DNA from: JAZGER01 sp036480335
GTDB taxonomy: Bacteria > Pseudomonadota > Gammaproteobacteria > DSM-19610
DNA length: 7,824 nt
Assembly: GCA_036480335.1 (NCBI GenBank)
Contig: JAZGGH010000103.1
Coordinates: 1-7,824 of the forward strand
Reading direction: 5' to 3'
Numbering within the stretch: position 1 is the stretch's first letter; every line of letters begins with the position of its first letter. A program made the position numbers and the translations under genes. Of this stretch, positions 1 through 6,974 are shown piece by piece. Below the pieces are notes generated by a model. The model did not search any database. It was not told the DNA's origin and was given only the letters and a program-made list of their open reading frames with translations.

Positions 1-694
1 CATCAGAAAAGGCTATTGTTGTTTCTACGGTGCCAGCGGTAAATTCAAGATCCCAATCACCTCCCAATTGAGCGTGACCGGTTAAATCATCAGAAGCTGC
101 CACATCTGTTAAGGTTAACTTACTCAGACTATTAATCAGGCTTTGTCCTGTTTCTGATCCTGCCAAGTTACAACCGTATATCAAAATATCACCGGTTTCT
201 GAAAAAGCATCACTCCAGTTACTGATAGTGGCTGTGTTCGAAATAAGACTGTCTAAGTCGAGCTGACTATTGCCTAGTTGTACACTGCCATCACTGCCGT
301 GTGAAATGATATGTACAGCATCGAGGTTTTGATAATTGGCGAGGACATCGCTAATCTGTTGGATGCCATCCTTGTCGCTGTCCAGTAAAACCCACTGAAT
401 AGTTCGATCTTCATCATTATTGGCAAGCAAGTCATCGATCAATGTTTGGTAGTCTGGCGTATTGGTGTCAACAAATACTAATTCCTGGCGAGCGGAGACT
501 ACTGACCTGGTTGACACAGCTGAGGCAGGCTGCAGAGTGTTCTCATCTTTGTTTTGATAGAGTGCGAGAGATTCGTTGTCGGTAGACAAGCTGTCGAAAA
601 AAATGCCTTCCAGTCCTGCAGAAAACAGGATGCGGGGCTCCATCTCCTCGATTAAAGGCTGGGTGTTCTGCTTGTCGGTCTTTTTCAATTTCAC
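1..694 (-). CDS. Giant LEPR-XLL/DUF4347 surface protein, N-terminal part (runs off the left edge)
   Basis: Reading the minus strand leftwards from a GTG at 694 gives about 231 uninterrupted codons to the window edge. The protein begins VKLKKTDKQN, a short basic head. Residues 18-27 read MEPRILFSAG, which matches the LEPR-XLL signature found near the N terminus of very large secreted proteins. Residues ~70-231 match DUF4347: ELVFVDTNTPDYQTLIDDL, then HIISHGSDGSVQLG, ILIYGCNLAGSETGQ, and GGDWDLEFTAG near the edge. The His in ISHG and the Cys in YGCN resemble a caspase/CHAT-like dyad; catalysis is inference. Proteins of this kind usually continue with long cadherin, VCBS or RTX-like repeats, which would lie left of the window. 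The GTG is chosen because an in-frame TAG lies two codons upstream (698-700) and the head length fits the family. The only Met nearby is residue 18, inside the signature. No strong Shine-Dalgarno is seen. It is transcribed divergently from the secretion-like operon and is its likely substrate (inference). Confidence 0.85.
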   Translation of the reverse strand, partial: MKLKKTDKQNTQPLIEEMEPRILFSAGLEGIFFDSLSTDNESLALYQNKDENTLQPASAVSTRSVVSARQELVFVDTNTPDYQTLIDDLLANNDEDRTIQWVLLDSDKDGIQQISDVLANYQNLDAVHIISHGSDGSVQLGNSQLDLDSLISNTATISNWSDAFSETGDILIYGCNLAGSETGQSLINSLSKLTLTDVAASDDLTGHAQLGGDWDLEFTAGTVETTIAFSD

Positions 695-709
695 GTGCTA
701 AATTTGCTC

Positions 710-726
710 GATAACAATAAGTTATC
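710..726. repeat. Inverted repeat GATAAC-N5-GTTATC
   Basis: There are perfect 6-bp arms (GATAAC and GTTATC) around AATAA. The repeat lies 15 bases upstream of the GTG start of the LEPR-XLL gene, within its probable leader or promoter. It could be an operator or a small hairpin in the leader mRNA. It shares the ATAAC...GTTAT pattern with the site at 970-983. Confidence 0.5.
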
Positions 727-833
727 ATTTATGTCATTGAGCCCGCAGTGTTTATCCCTGCGCCTACGATCCATTGAAACGGGCTATCCCACTGACTCTT
801 ATCGGCAATATTTTGAGACCGCTTTAACAGTTT

Positions 834-861
834 TTGTCGATTCTGCGTGTTAGCAGATAAC
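834..861 (+). promoter_or_regulatory. Weak sigma70-like promoter candidate for the operon
   Basis: TTGTCG (834-839) and GATAAC (856-861) are separated by 16 bases, and each matches its consensus hexamer at 4 of 6 positions. Transcription would begin near 868. That would exclude the GTG at 847 as the start of the first operon gene and leave ATG 934 or 982. The -10 overlaps the first copy of the 12-bp repeat, so a regulator bound there could block it. This call rests on pattern only. Confidence 0.25.
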
Positions 862-868
862 CGTTGTT
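857..868 (+). repeat. Direct repeat copy 1, ATAACCGTTGTT
   Basis: This 12-base sequence recurs exactly at 970-981. The copy overlaps the candidate -10 element of the operon promoter. It is preceded by G, so it reads GATAAC as in the palindrome at 710-726. It may be one half of a paired operator. Confidence 0.45.
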
Positions 869-969
869 TCAGCATCTTTTTAATTCTAAATAATTCCTTC
901 TGTAATCAGGCGATTGGTCGATACACCTTATATATGCAAAAGGGGTGTGCTGATAGTTCACCTGATTCA

Positions 970-983
970 ATAACCGTTGTTAT
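970..983 (+). repeat. Direct repeat copy 2, also an inverted repeat ATAAC-N4-GTTAT
   Basis: ATAACCGTTGTT repeats the sequence at 857-868. With the next two bases it forms ATAAC-CGTT-GTTAT, an inverted repeat with perfect 5-bp arms whose last AT belongs to the ATG at 982. It could be an operator at the start of the gene or a small mRNA hairpin that limits start-codon access. No Shine-Dalgarno lies between the repeat and the ATG. Confidence 0.4.
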
Positions 984-2778
984 GTCTGATTTTCCGATCA
1001 GTATGGAACCGCAGAACGTGAACGAGTTCATCAATACCTGGCTGGATTTGCAATGTCGGATGATTGCTGGCGCCTCGAAAGGGGTGTTGTTTATGGGTGC
1101 CCGGGATAATAATGGGCCTCAGAAAGTTGCTGCATACTGGCCTGAACTCACAGAAGTGACTCAATCCCTTTCAGATATCGCAAGTGACGCATTATCAAAA
1201 CGTGAGGCAGTAATCCAGGGCAGCGTGACGATAGATAACAAATCATGTGACTTGATAGCCTTTCCAATTCAGATCAATGGTAATGCACTGGGAGTCCTGG
1301 CAGTAGAACTTACGCCGCGGAACGAAGAACAGCAGCGTGCGGTTGTGCAATTGCTGCAATGGGGGACTGCCTGGCTTGGTTTGTTGATGCACCAACAACC
1401 GTCAGCACGAATGGAGCGAGTGGTTCGTGTGCTTGATCTGGTGGCGCAAGCTGTTGATCAGAAAAACTTCCATGCTGCAGCAACGGCAGTAACAACTGAT
1501 CTGGCCCATCGGCTTTCGTGTGGTCAGGTGAGCATTGGTTTTTGCCATGGTAAAAGAATACGTGTTCAAGGTGCCGCTTACAGTGCGAAGTTTGGTGAAC
1601 GGACGAACTTCATACAAGCAGTTGCTTCAGCTATGGAAGAATCCTGGCAACAGGACGCGACCGTATTGTTTCCATCAGCTGATGAAGTGACGTCCAATTA
1701 TTTTCCAAATCACACGGCACTTGCTGCTGAACCAGGTATTGGTTCGATTTGTACAGTACCGTTCAGTTCGCAGGGCGAGATTCTGGGGGCGTTTACCTTT
1801 GTTCGCAGTCCAGGAAAAACATTTGATGTAGAAACTGTCGAATATTGTGAGCACGTCGCATCATTGATCGGCCCGATTTTAAATACAAAACGCTGTGATG
1901 ATCGTTGGTTGGGCGGTCGTATTCTGGATGGCGGCAAATTACAGTTAAGTCATTTATTCGGTAAAGGCTATCCAGTATTGAAAGCAGGCGCCACAGCATT
2001 CTGCGCAATAGTTGCTTTGATGGGCTTTGTTACGGGTGAATACAGAGTGACTGCTGATGCACGCCTTGAGGGCAGTATTCAGCGGGCAATAGTTGCTCCC
2101 ATTAATGGCTATCTAGCGACGGCAGAAGTGCGGCCAGGTGATGTGGTGCAGGTTGGTCAGATACTTGCAACTCTGGATAAAAAAGATCTTGAGCTCGAAC
2201 ACGCCAAATGGAAAAGTGAAGAATCAAAACTACAACGTGAATTCCGCAGCGCAATGGCTGAACGTGATCGCAGTGAAGTTAGTATTCTCAGCGCTCAACT
2301 ACAACAGGCAAAAGTACAGCTGCAGCTTGTTCAGGAACAGCTATCTCGTACGAATCTATTAGCGCCTTATGCAGGTATTGTAGTTGAAGGCGATCCAGGT
2401 CAATCGTTAGGTGCACCTTTAGAGCGTGGTGATCTTATATACACCATTGCACCACTGCATGGGTATCGTGTCATCTTGCAAGTAGATGAACGCGACATCG
2501 GTGAGATTTCAGTTGGACAACAGGGTGCGCTGACATTGTCCAGTTTGCCGGGTGATAAGCTAGCCATCAACGTAACCCGTATTACACCCGTTGCCAGTGT
2601 TGAAGATGGACGAAATCGGTTCAGGGTAGAGGCCGATTTACTGGATACTAATAAGCATTTACGTCCAGGTATGGAAGGCGTTGGTAAAGTCAGTATTGAA
2701 GAGCGGCGCTGGTTGTGGATCTGGACACATCGTTTAACAAACTGGTTACGTTTGTGGGCCTGGTCCTGGTTACCCTGA
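982..2778 (+). CDS. GAF-like/transmembrane/HlyD-type adaptor protein
   Basis: This is a 598-residue inner-membrane protein. Residues ~10-140 and ~150-300 each resemble a GAF-type sensory fold, with stretches such as GNALGVLAVEL and IGSICTVPFSSQGEILGAF; the assignment is by eye. A single transmembrane helix lies at ~335-350. A HlyD-type region follows: first lipoyl half ~370-399 (APINGYLATAEVRPGDVVQVGQ), coiled coil ~400-457, second lipoyl half ~459-490 (LLAPYAGIVVEGDPGQSLGA) and a beta-barrel region to ~575. The C-terminal ~24 residues are rich in Trp and Arg (seven Trp). The likely topology is cytosolic GAF domains and a periplasmic adaptor arm. The start is uncertain: GTG 847, ATG 934 and ATG 1003 are in frame and none has a clear Shine-Dalgarno. 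ATG 982 was chosen because family-like sequence begins there (FINTWLDLQCRMIAG). The stop overlaps the next start as TGATG. It probably links a cytosolic signal to an envelope export complex (inference). Confidence 0.8.
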   Translation: MSDFPISMEPQNVNEFINTWLDLQCRMIAGASKGVLFMGARDNNGPQKVAAYWPELTEVTQSLSDIASDALSKREAVIQGSVTIDNKSCDLIAFPIQINGNALGVLAVELTPRNEEQQRAVVQLLQWGTAWLGLLMHQQPSARMERVVRVLDLVAQAVDQKNFHAAATAVTTDLAHRLSCGQVSIGFCHGKRIRVQGAAYSAKFGERTNFIQAVASAMEESWQQDATVLFPSADEVTSNYFPNHTALAAEPGIGSICTVPFSSQGEILGAFTFVRSPGKTFDVETVEYCEHVASLIGPILNTKRCDDRWLGGRILDGGKLQLSHLFGKGYPVLKAGATAFCAIVALMGFVTGEYRVTADARLEGSIQRAIVAPINGYLATAEVRPGDVVQVGQILATLDKKDLELEHAKWKSEESKLQREFRSAMAERDRSEVSILSAQLQQAKVQLQLVQEQLSRTNLLAPYAGIVVEGDPGQSLGAPLERGDLIYTIAPLHGYRVILQVDERDIGEISVGQQGALTLSSLPGDKLAINVTRITPVASVEDGRNRFRVEADLLDTNKHLRPGMEGVGKVSIEERRWLWIWTHRLTNWLRLWAWSWLP

Positions 2779-4925
2779 TGTCTGATAGTCTTTACAGCCC
2801 TTATTGGTACCGCGTATCCAGTCTCAAACCAACAATAGCACCACAGGTCAGTGTGGAGCGGCACGAGTACCGTGGCAAACCAAGTTTTGTGTTACAGGAC
2901 AAGTCCAGTGGACGGCATCACCGTGTGAATTCAACGGCGCGTTATCTGGTGGGGTTAATGGATGGCCAGCACACCATTGAGCAAATATGGGATGCATCTA
3001 TGGACAGGTTAGGTGATGCTGCACCGACCCAGGATCAGATGATCAAATTATTTGGTCAGTTACACAGTGCAGATTTATTGCGCTGTGATATCCCACCGGA
3101 TAGTGCTGAATTATTCAGGCGCTTTCAGAAACATCAAAAACAACAACTCAAACAACGCTGGATGAATCCTTTGGCGATACGGATTCCGTTGTTTGATCCG
3201 CAGCAATTTCTGACACGCCATCTGGGTAAAATCCAGTGGCTGTTTAGTCAATCGATCCTGATAGTCTATTCAATAATTATTCTGGCGGCGTTAGTGCTAA
3301 CCGGTATGCATTGGCCTGAGATTACCGGGCAAATGTTCGAACGTGCACTTGCACCAGAAAACCTGATCATTCTTTGGTTGACGTATCCTGTTGTCAAGAC
3401 ATTACATGAATTCGGTCACGCCTTTGCAACACGTGTCTGGGGTGGTGAAGTGCATGAGATGGGTATTACCTTGCTGGTGCTAATGCCTATTCCGTATGTG
3501 GATGCTTCCTCTGCAAATGCTTTCCCCGATAAGAACCGTCGCATGATAGTCGGTGCGTCGGGTATGTTGGTGGAATGGTTTGTTGCTGCCATGGCTGTCT
3601 TTATCTGGGTGAATGCCGAACCAGGGTTAGTGCGCGATGTTGCCTGGAATGTGATGTTAATTGGTGGGCTTTCCACTTTGTTATTCAATGGCAATCCTCT
3701 GCTGCGTTTTGATGGTTATTACATTCTTGCGGATGCCGTGGAGATTCCAAATCTAGCGAAGCGTTCGCAGCAACATCTGGGCTACCTGATAAAACGACAT
3801 TTGTTTGGAGTAGAAGAGGTTGAGTCGGTTGCAACCAGTGATGGTGAAAGACGATGGTTCACTGGATATGGCATTGCGTCATTTTCCTACCGAATGTTTA
3901 TCATGACAGCGATAATCCTGTTTATTGCCAGCAAATATTTCATTGTCGGTATTTTGCTAGCTATTTGGGCCGGAGTTTCACAAATTATTTTTCCCTTGTT
4001 TAAACAGGTGCGCTTTGTTTTAACTAATCCGCAGATCCGGACTCACAGGGTACGCGCAGTCAGTACTAGTGTGGCAATTATCCTGATTTCGGCGCTATTG
4101 CTATTTGTTGCGCCGGCACCGGAGCATTCGAAAGCCGAAGGCGTTTTGTGGTTAGCTGAACAGGCTCATATACGCACAGGTGCTGATGGCTTTGTTGCAG
4201 AATTACTCACTAAGCCAGATCAGATCGTAAATAAAGGTGATGCCTTGATACGATTAGAGGATCCAGAGTTACAAGCAAAGTTGAAAATCCTTGAGGCGCA
4301 GGTGCAAGAATTACAGGTCCGTTATAACAGTCACTGGTCAGATGATCAGGTACAGGCAAAAATGGTTCAGGCACAGATTGAGGCTACCCAGGCAGATCTT
4401 TCTCGTACACAGGAGCGTGTTGATCATCTGCTGGTTCGCAGTCCAGTTAGTGGCCGCTTTGTAGTGCCGGCAAGCGATGATTTACCCGGCCGATTTTTGA
4501 AGCAGGGTGAAGTGGTGGCCTATGTTGTTGACCAGCCGTTAACTCGGGCGCGTATTGTTGTACCACAACAGTATGCTGATCGCGTGCGGAGTTCTACGCA
4601 AGCTATTGAGCTTCGTCCAATTGAGGATATTTCGCGGGTGATAACAGCGCAGATTAAACGCGAAAGGCCAGCGGCAAGCAACAGGCTGCCAAGTAAGGCA
4701 TTGGGTACACGGGGTGGCGGTGATATAGCCGTTGATCCAGCCGATATGGATGGTCTGAAAACAGCGCAATCAATTTTTCAATTTGATCTGGTATTACCGG
4801 AAGATGCCAATCTGTCTTACAGCGGTAGCCGTGTCTATGTACGCTTTGACCACGGCACTCAACCATTGGGGATTCAATGGTACCGCTCTTTACGTCAACT
4901 CTTTTTGAGGCAATTCAGTGTCTGA
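2778..4925 (+). CDS. PqqD-like/M50 metalloprotease/HlyD-type fusion protein
   Basis: This is a 715-residue multi-pass membrane protein. Residues ~22-105 resemble a PqqD-type peptide-binding domain (FVLQDKSSGRHHRVNSTARY, MDGQHTIEQIWD, APTQDQMIKLFGQLHSADLL). The M50 (site-2-protease-like) core has the zinc motif HEFGH at 210-214 and the third-ligand motif NPLLRFDGYY with Asp312. It is flanked by hydrophobic helices at about 156-177, 192-208, 225-240, 255-278, 287-303, 363-384, 386-405 and 428-446. Residues ~452-690 form a HlyD-like periplasmic arm: a lipoyl half (GADGFVAELLTKPDQIVNKG), a short coiled coil ~495-550, a second half (LLVRSPVSGRFVVP) and a beta region. The start is ATG 2778, overlapping the previous stop (TGATG, translational coupling). 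The frame opens earlier at GTG 2715, but the 21 extra codons lie inside the upstream gene. It could act as a protease, or as a scaffold using the M50 fold. Peptide recognition by the PqqD-like head is inferred. Confidence 0.88.
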   Translation: MSDSLYSPYWYRVSSLKPTIAPQVSVERHEYRGKPSFVLQDKSSGRHHRVNSTARYLVGLMDGQHTIEQIWDASMDRLGDAAPTQDQMIKLFGQLHSADLLRCDIPPDSAELFRRFQKHQKQQLKQRWMNPLAIRIPLFDPQQFLTRHLGKIQWLFSQSILIVYSIIILAALVLTGMHWPEITGQMFERALAPENLIILWLTYPVVKTLHEFGHAFATRVWGGEVHEMGITLLVLMPIPYVDASSANAFPDKNRRMIVGASGMLVEWFVAAMAVFIWVNAEPGLVRDVAWNVMLIGGLSTLLFNGNPLLRFDGYYILADAVEIPNLAKRSQQHLGYLIKRHLFGVEEVESVATSDGERRWFTGYGIASFSYRMFIMTAIILFIASKYFIVGILLAIWAGVSQIIFPLFKQVRFVLTNPQIRTHRVRAVSTSVAIILISALLLFVAPAPEHSKAEGVLWLAEQAHIRTGADGFVAELLTKPDQIVNKGDALIRLEDPELQAKLKILEAQVQELQVRYNSHWSDDQVQAKMVQAQIEATQADLSRTQERVDHLLVRSPVSGRFVVPASDDLPGRFLKQGEVVAYVVDQPLTRARIVVPQQYADRVRSSTQAIELRPIEDISRVITAQIKRERPAASNRLPSKALGTRGGGDIAVDPADMDGLKTAQSIFQFDLVLPEDANLSYSGSRVYVRFDHGTQPLGIQWYRSLRQLFLRQFSV
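4906..4910 (+). promoter_or_regulatory. Ribosome binding site for the SecA-like gene
   Basis: TGAGG lies 7 bases before the GTG at 4918, inside the end of the M50 gene. It supports GTG 4918 as the start even though that gives an 8-base overlap with the upstream stop. Confidence 0.6.
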
Positions 4926-6963
4926 ACAAACTAATACTCTTATACCAGAAACAACACCCGATCGTGTTATACCGGAAAATGATTCGGTCAGGCCGCTTGA
5001 GTCGCCTAGACCTGGTAAACGTCTAGGTGAGTATCCAGAACGTGAAATAGAACTGGAAAGTGCATTTGCCAATGGGCTTTCTCATATAAGTCGTTTGAAA
5101 ATTCAACAACGTTACAGCCGCGAGAGTGTACGCAAGGAATTTATTGAACGGGTTAATCGCTCAGGCGATTTACTGAAGGAGAAAACTGAACCGGAACTTG
5201 ATATGTTCCGCCAGCAGTTACAAGCGCAACTTCGGCGTCTTGGTTTGAATGAAGGATTAGTGGCTCAAGTATTTGCGCTGGTGCGTGAACTGGCTGGGCG
5301 AAAACTGGGCAAGCGTCATTATGATGTTCAGTTAATCGGTGGCTGGTACCTGACGCAGGGAATATTGGCAGAGATGGAAACCGGTGAAGGAAAAACGCTG
5401 ACTGCCACCCTGGCTGCCAGTGTTGCGGCTTTGGCCGATATCCCGGTACATGTAATCACAGTGAATGATTATCTGGCAACACGCGATGCGGAAGCAATGC
5501 GGCCGCTGTATGAAGCTCTCGGTTTAACCGTCGGTGTAGTGACAGCTGATGCGCAACCGGCCGAACGTCAAGCAGCGTATGACTGCAATATAGCGTATTG
5601 CACGAACAAACAGCTGGTCTTCGATTACTTGCGTGACCGGGTATCTACTGCTTGTGCTGAGAATGGTCTGAGTAGTCAGTTGAAAGCCTTGCACCAGGGG
5701 AAAAGTGATTTTGATCAGACATTTTTGCGTGGCTTGTGCTTTGGCATTATTGATGAAGCCGATAGTATTCTCATCGACGAAGCACGTACACCCTTGATTC
5801 TATCCAGGCCGGGCGACACCTGCATGCAGACTGAAGTTTGCCGGGTTGCTTTAAAAATGGCCGGTAAAATGAAATCAGGCAGGCACTATGTGCTTAACCA
5901 GAAAGAACGAATGATTAAGTTATCTGCGCACGGGAAAAAGCGTATGCAGCAGGTAGCAGAAAAACTGGGTGGTGCCTGGAAAGGTAGAAAACGGCGGGAA
6001 GAATGGTTGGTTCAGGCGCTGACCGCACTGCATCTGTTTGAACAAGATAAACATTACCTGGTGCGTAATGGCAAGGTTGAAATAATAGATGCATCCACTG
6101 GGCGAACCTTACCGGATCGATCCTGGGAACGTGGTTTGCACCAGATGATTGAATACAAGGAAGGCTGTGAAATAAGCGATCAGCAGGAAACCCTGGCTCG
6201 GATCAGTTACCAGCGGTTTTTTCGCCGTTATCTACATTTGTGTGGCATGAGTGGCACGGCCAGGGAAGTTGCTGGAGAATTGTGGTCGGTGTACCGATTA
6301 CCAGTTGTCTCAGTACCGACACACCGCCCATCAAAATTAAAGAGATTTCCTGATCAGATATTAATAGATAATGAAAGTAAATGGGATGCGGTGATTAACG
6401 AAATACGTATAGAAATGTTAGAGGCTAAACGTCCTGTTCTGGTTGGTACAGGTTCTGTACGTGCGTCTGAAGAGCTTTCAGAACGGCTCAAAGAAGCAAA
6501 TTTACCGCACCAGGTTTTGAATGCACGGCAGGATAATCACGAAGCAGAGATTGTTGCCAAAGCTGGACATGAAAAGCAGCTGACAGTAGCGACAAATATG
6601 GCTGGGCGAGGCACTGACATTGTACTCGGAAAAGGTGTCGAACATTATGGTGGTCTGCATGTTATAGCGACTGAACGGTACGATGCACGCCGTATCGACC
6701 GGCAATTGTTTGGCCGAAGTGCGCGGCAGGGCGTACCAGGCAGTTGTCACGCCATACTTTCAATTGAAGATGAATTACCAACTCAGTATTTACCCAGTTG
6801 GTTACTTAAGATAATGCCTGTGTCACCCGAATGGTTGCAACGAAAGTGTATAAATGCCGCGCAAAGTAGTGCTCAGCGCCACCATCGGGCAATTCGGCGT
6901 GACCTGCAAAAACATGATGAGCAGCTTGAAGATTTATTGGCATTTAGTGGAAATTCGGAATAG
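4918..6963 (+). CDS. SecA-like ATPase, C-terminally shortened paralogue
   Basis: This 681-residue protein is a SecA-family DEAD motor. After a Pro- and Glu-rich extension (~1-45) and helices, family similarity runs from ~95 on. It shows the Q-motif region HYDVQLIGG (134-142), Walker A METGEGKT (153-160), HVITVNDYLATRDAE, DEAD at 279-282 within IIDEADSILIDEARTPLIL, and a preprotein-crosslinking-like segment ~300-400 ending DASTGRTLPDRSW. It also shows LCGMSGTA (441-448), PVLVGTGSVRASEELSE, ATNMAGRGTDIVLGKG and motif VI QLFGRSARQG (596-605). Housekeeping SecA has QLRGRSGRQG at motif VI, but the QxxGRxxR arginines are kept. The protein ends soon after the start of the helical scaffold. The helical wing, two-helix finger and C-terminal zinc linker are missing, against ~900 residues in E. 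coli SecA. It starts at GTG with a Shine-Dalgarno and overlaps the M50 gene by 8 bases. It is not the housekeeping secA. It probably powers or prepares a specific substrate for this envelope system (inference). Confidence 0.92.
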   Translation: MSEQTNTLIPETTPDRVIPENDSVRPLESPRPGKRLGEYPEREIELESAFANGLSHISRLKIQQRYSRESVRKEFIERVNRSGDLLKEKTEPELDMFRQQLQAQLRRLGLNEGLVAQVFALVRELAGRKLGKRHYDVQLIGGWYLTQGILAEMETGEGKTLTATLAASVAALADIPVHVITVNDYLATRDAEAMRPLYEALGLTVGVVTADAQPAERQAAYDCNIAYCTNKQLVFDYLRDRVSTACAENGLSSQLKALHQGKSDFDQTFLRGLCFGIIDEADSILIDEARTPLILSRPGDTCMQTEVCRVALKMAGKMKSGRHYVLNQKERMIKLSAHGKKRMQQVAEKLGGAWKGRKRREEWLVQALTALHLFEQDKHYLVRNGKVEIIDASTGRTLPDRSWERGLHQMIEYKEGCEISDQQETLARISYQRFFRRYLHLCGMSGTAREVAGELWSVYRLPVVSVPTHRPSKLKRFPDQILIDNESKWDAVINEIRIEMLEAKRPVLVGTGSVRASEELSERLKEANLPHQVLNARQDNHEAEIVAKAGHEKQLTVATNMAGRGTDIVLGKGVEHYGGLHVIATERYDARRIDRQLFGRSARQGVPGSCHAILSIEDELPTQYLPSWLLKIMPVSPEWLQRKCINAAQSSAQRHHRAIRRDLQKHDEQLEDLLAFSGNSE

Positions 6964-6966
6964 AGG
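6962..6966 (+). promoter_or_regulatory. Ribosome binding site for the periplasmic adaptor gene
   Basis: AGAGG overlaps the SecA-like stop codon (TAG, 6961-6963) and sits 8 bases before ATG 6975. It fixes the start of the last gene, although ATG 6978 immediately follows and is an alternative. Confidence 0.6.
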
Positions 6967-6974
6967 TTAAAAAT

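Larger units (their letters stand above)
695..981. other. Divergent intergenic/control region
   Basis: This stretch of about 287 bases separates the minus-strand surface-protein gene from the plus-strand operon, so it should hold promoters for both. It contains a palindrome (710-726), a 12-bp direct repeat (857-868 and 970-981) and one weak sigma70-like promoter candidate. A further 6-bp inverted pair, AGCCCG at 740-745 and CGGGCT at 780-785, has a 34-base gap and is of doubtful meaning. No RNA gene or rho-independent terminator is seen. The plus-strand frame of the first operon gene stays open back to a GTG at 847, but that translation does not look like part of the protein family. Confidence 0.6.

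Noticed and set aside
543..728. 61-codon minus-strand open frame starting at an ATG at 728
   Set aside because: It overlaps the LEPR-XLL/DUF4347 gene in a different frame; the other frame has recognisable family motifs from GTG 694 to the window edge.
740..785. AGCCCG/CGGGCT inverted pair as a terminator or riboswitch stem
   Set aside because: The arms are only 6 bp with a 34-base gap and there is no following T-run; probably chance.
847..981. Upstream extension of the GAF-HlyD gene from GTG 847 (or ATG 934)
   Set aside because: No Shine-Dalgarno is present, the sequence is not domain-like, and the stretch overlaps the candidate promoter and repeats. ATG 982 is preferred, but ATG 934 cannot be excluded.
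2715..2777. GTG 2715 as start of the M50 gene
   Set aside because: The extra 21 codons lie wholly inside the upstream gene. ATG 2778 forms a standard TGATG junction and matches the expected family N terminus (SPYWYRVSSLKP).
2400..2864. 154-codon minus-strand open frame
   Set aside because: It is antisense to the HlyD region and the M50 gene start, has no recognisable motifs, and both sense genes are well supported.
4918..6963. Housekeeping secA
   Set aside because: It is too short, lacks the C-terminal third, and sits inside a specialised operon with HlyD-type genes.
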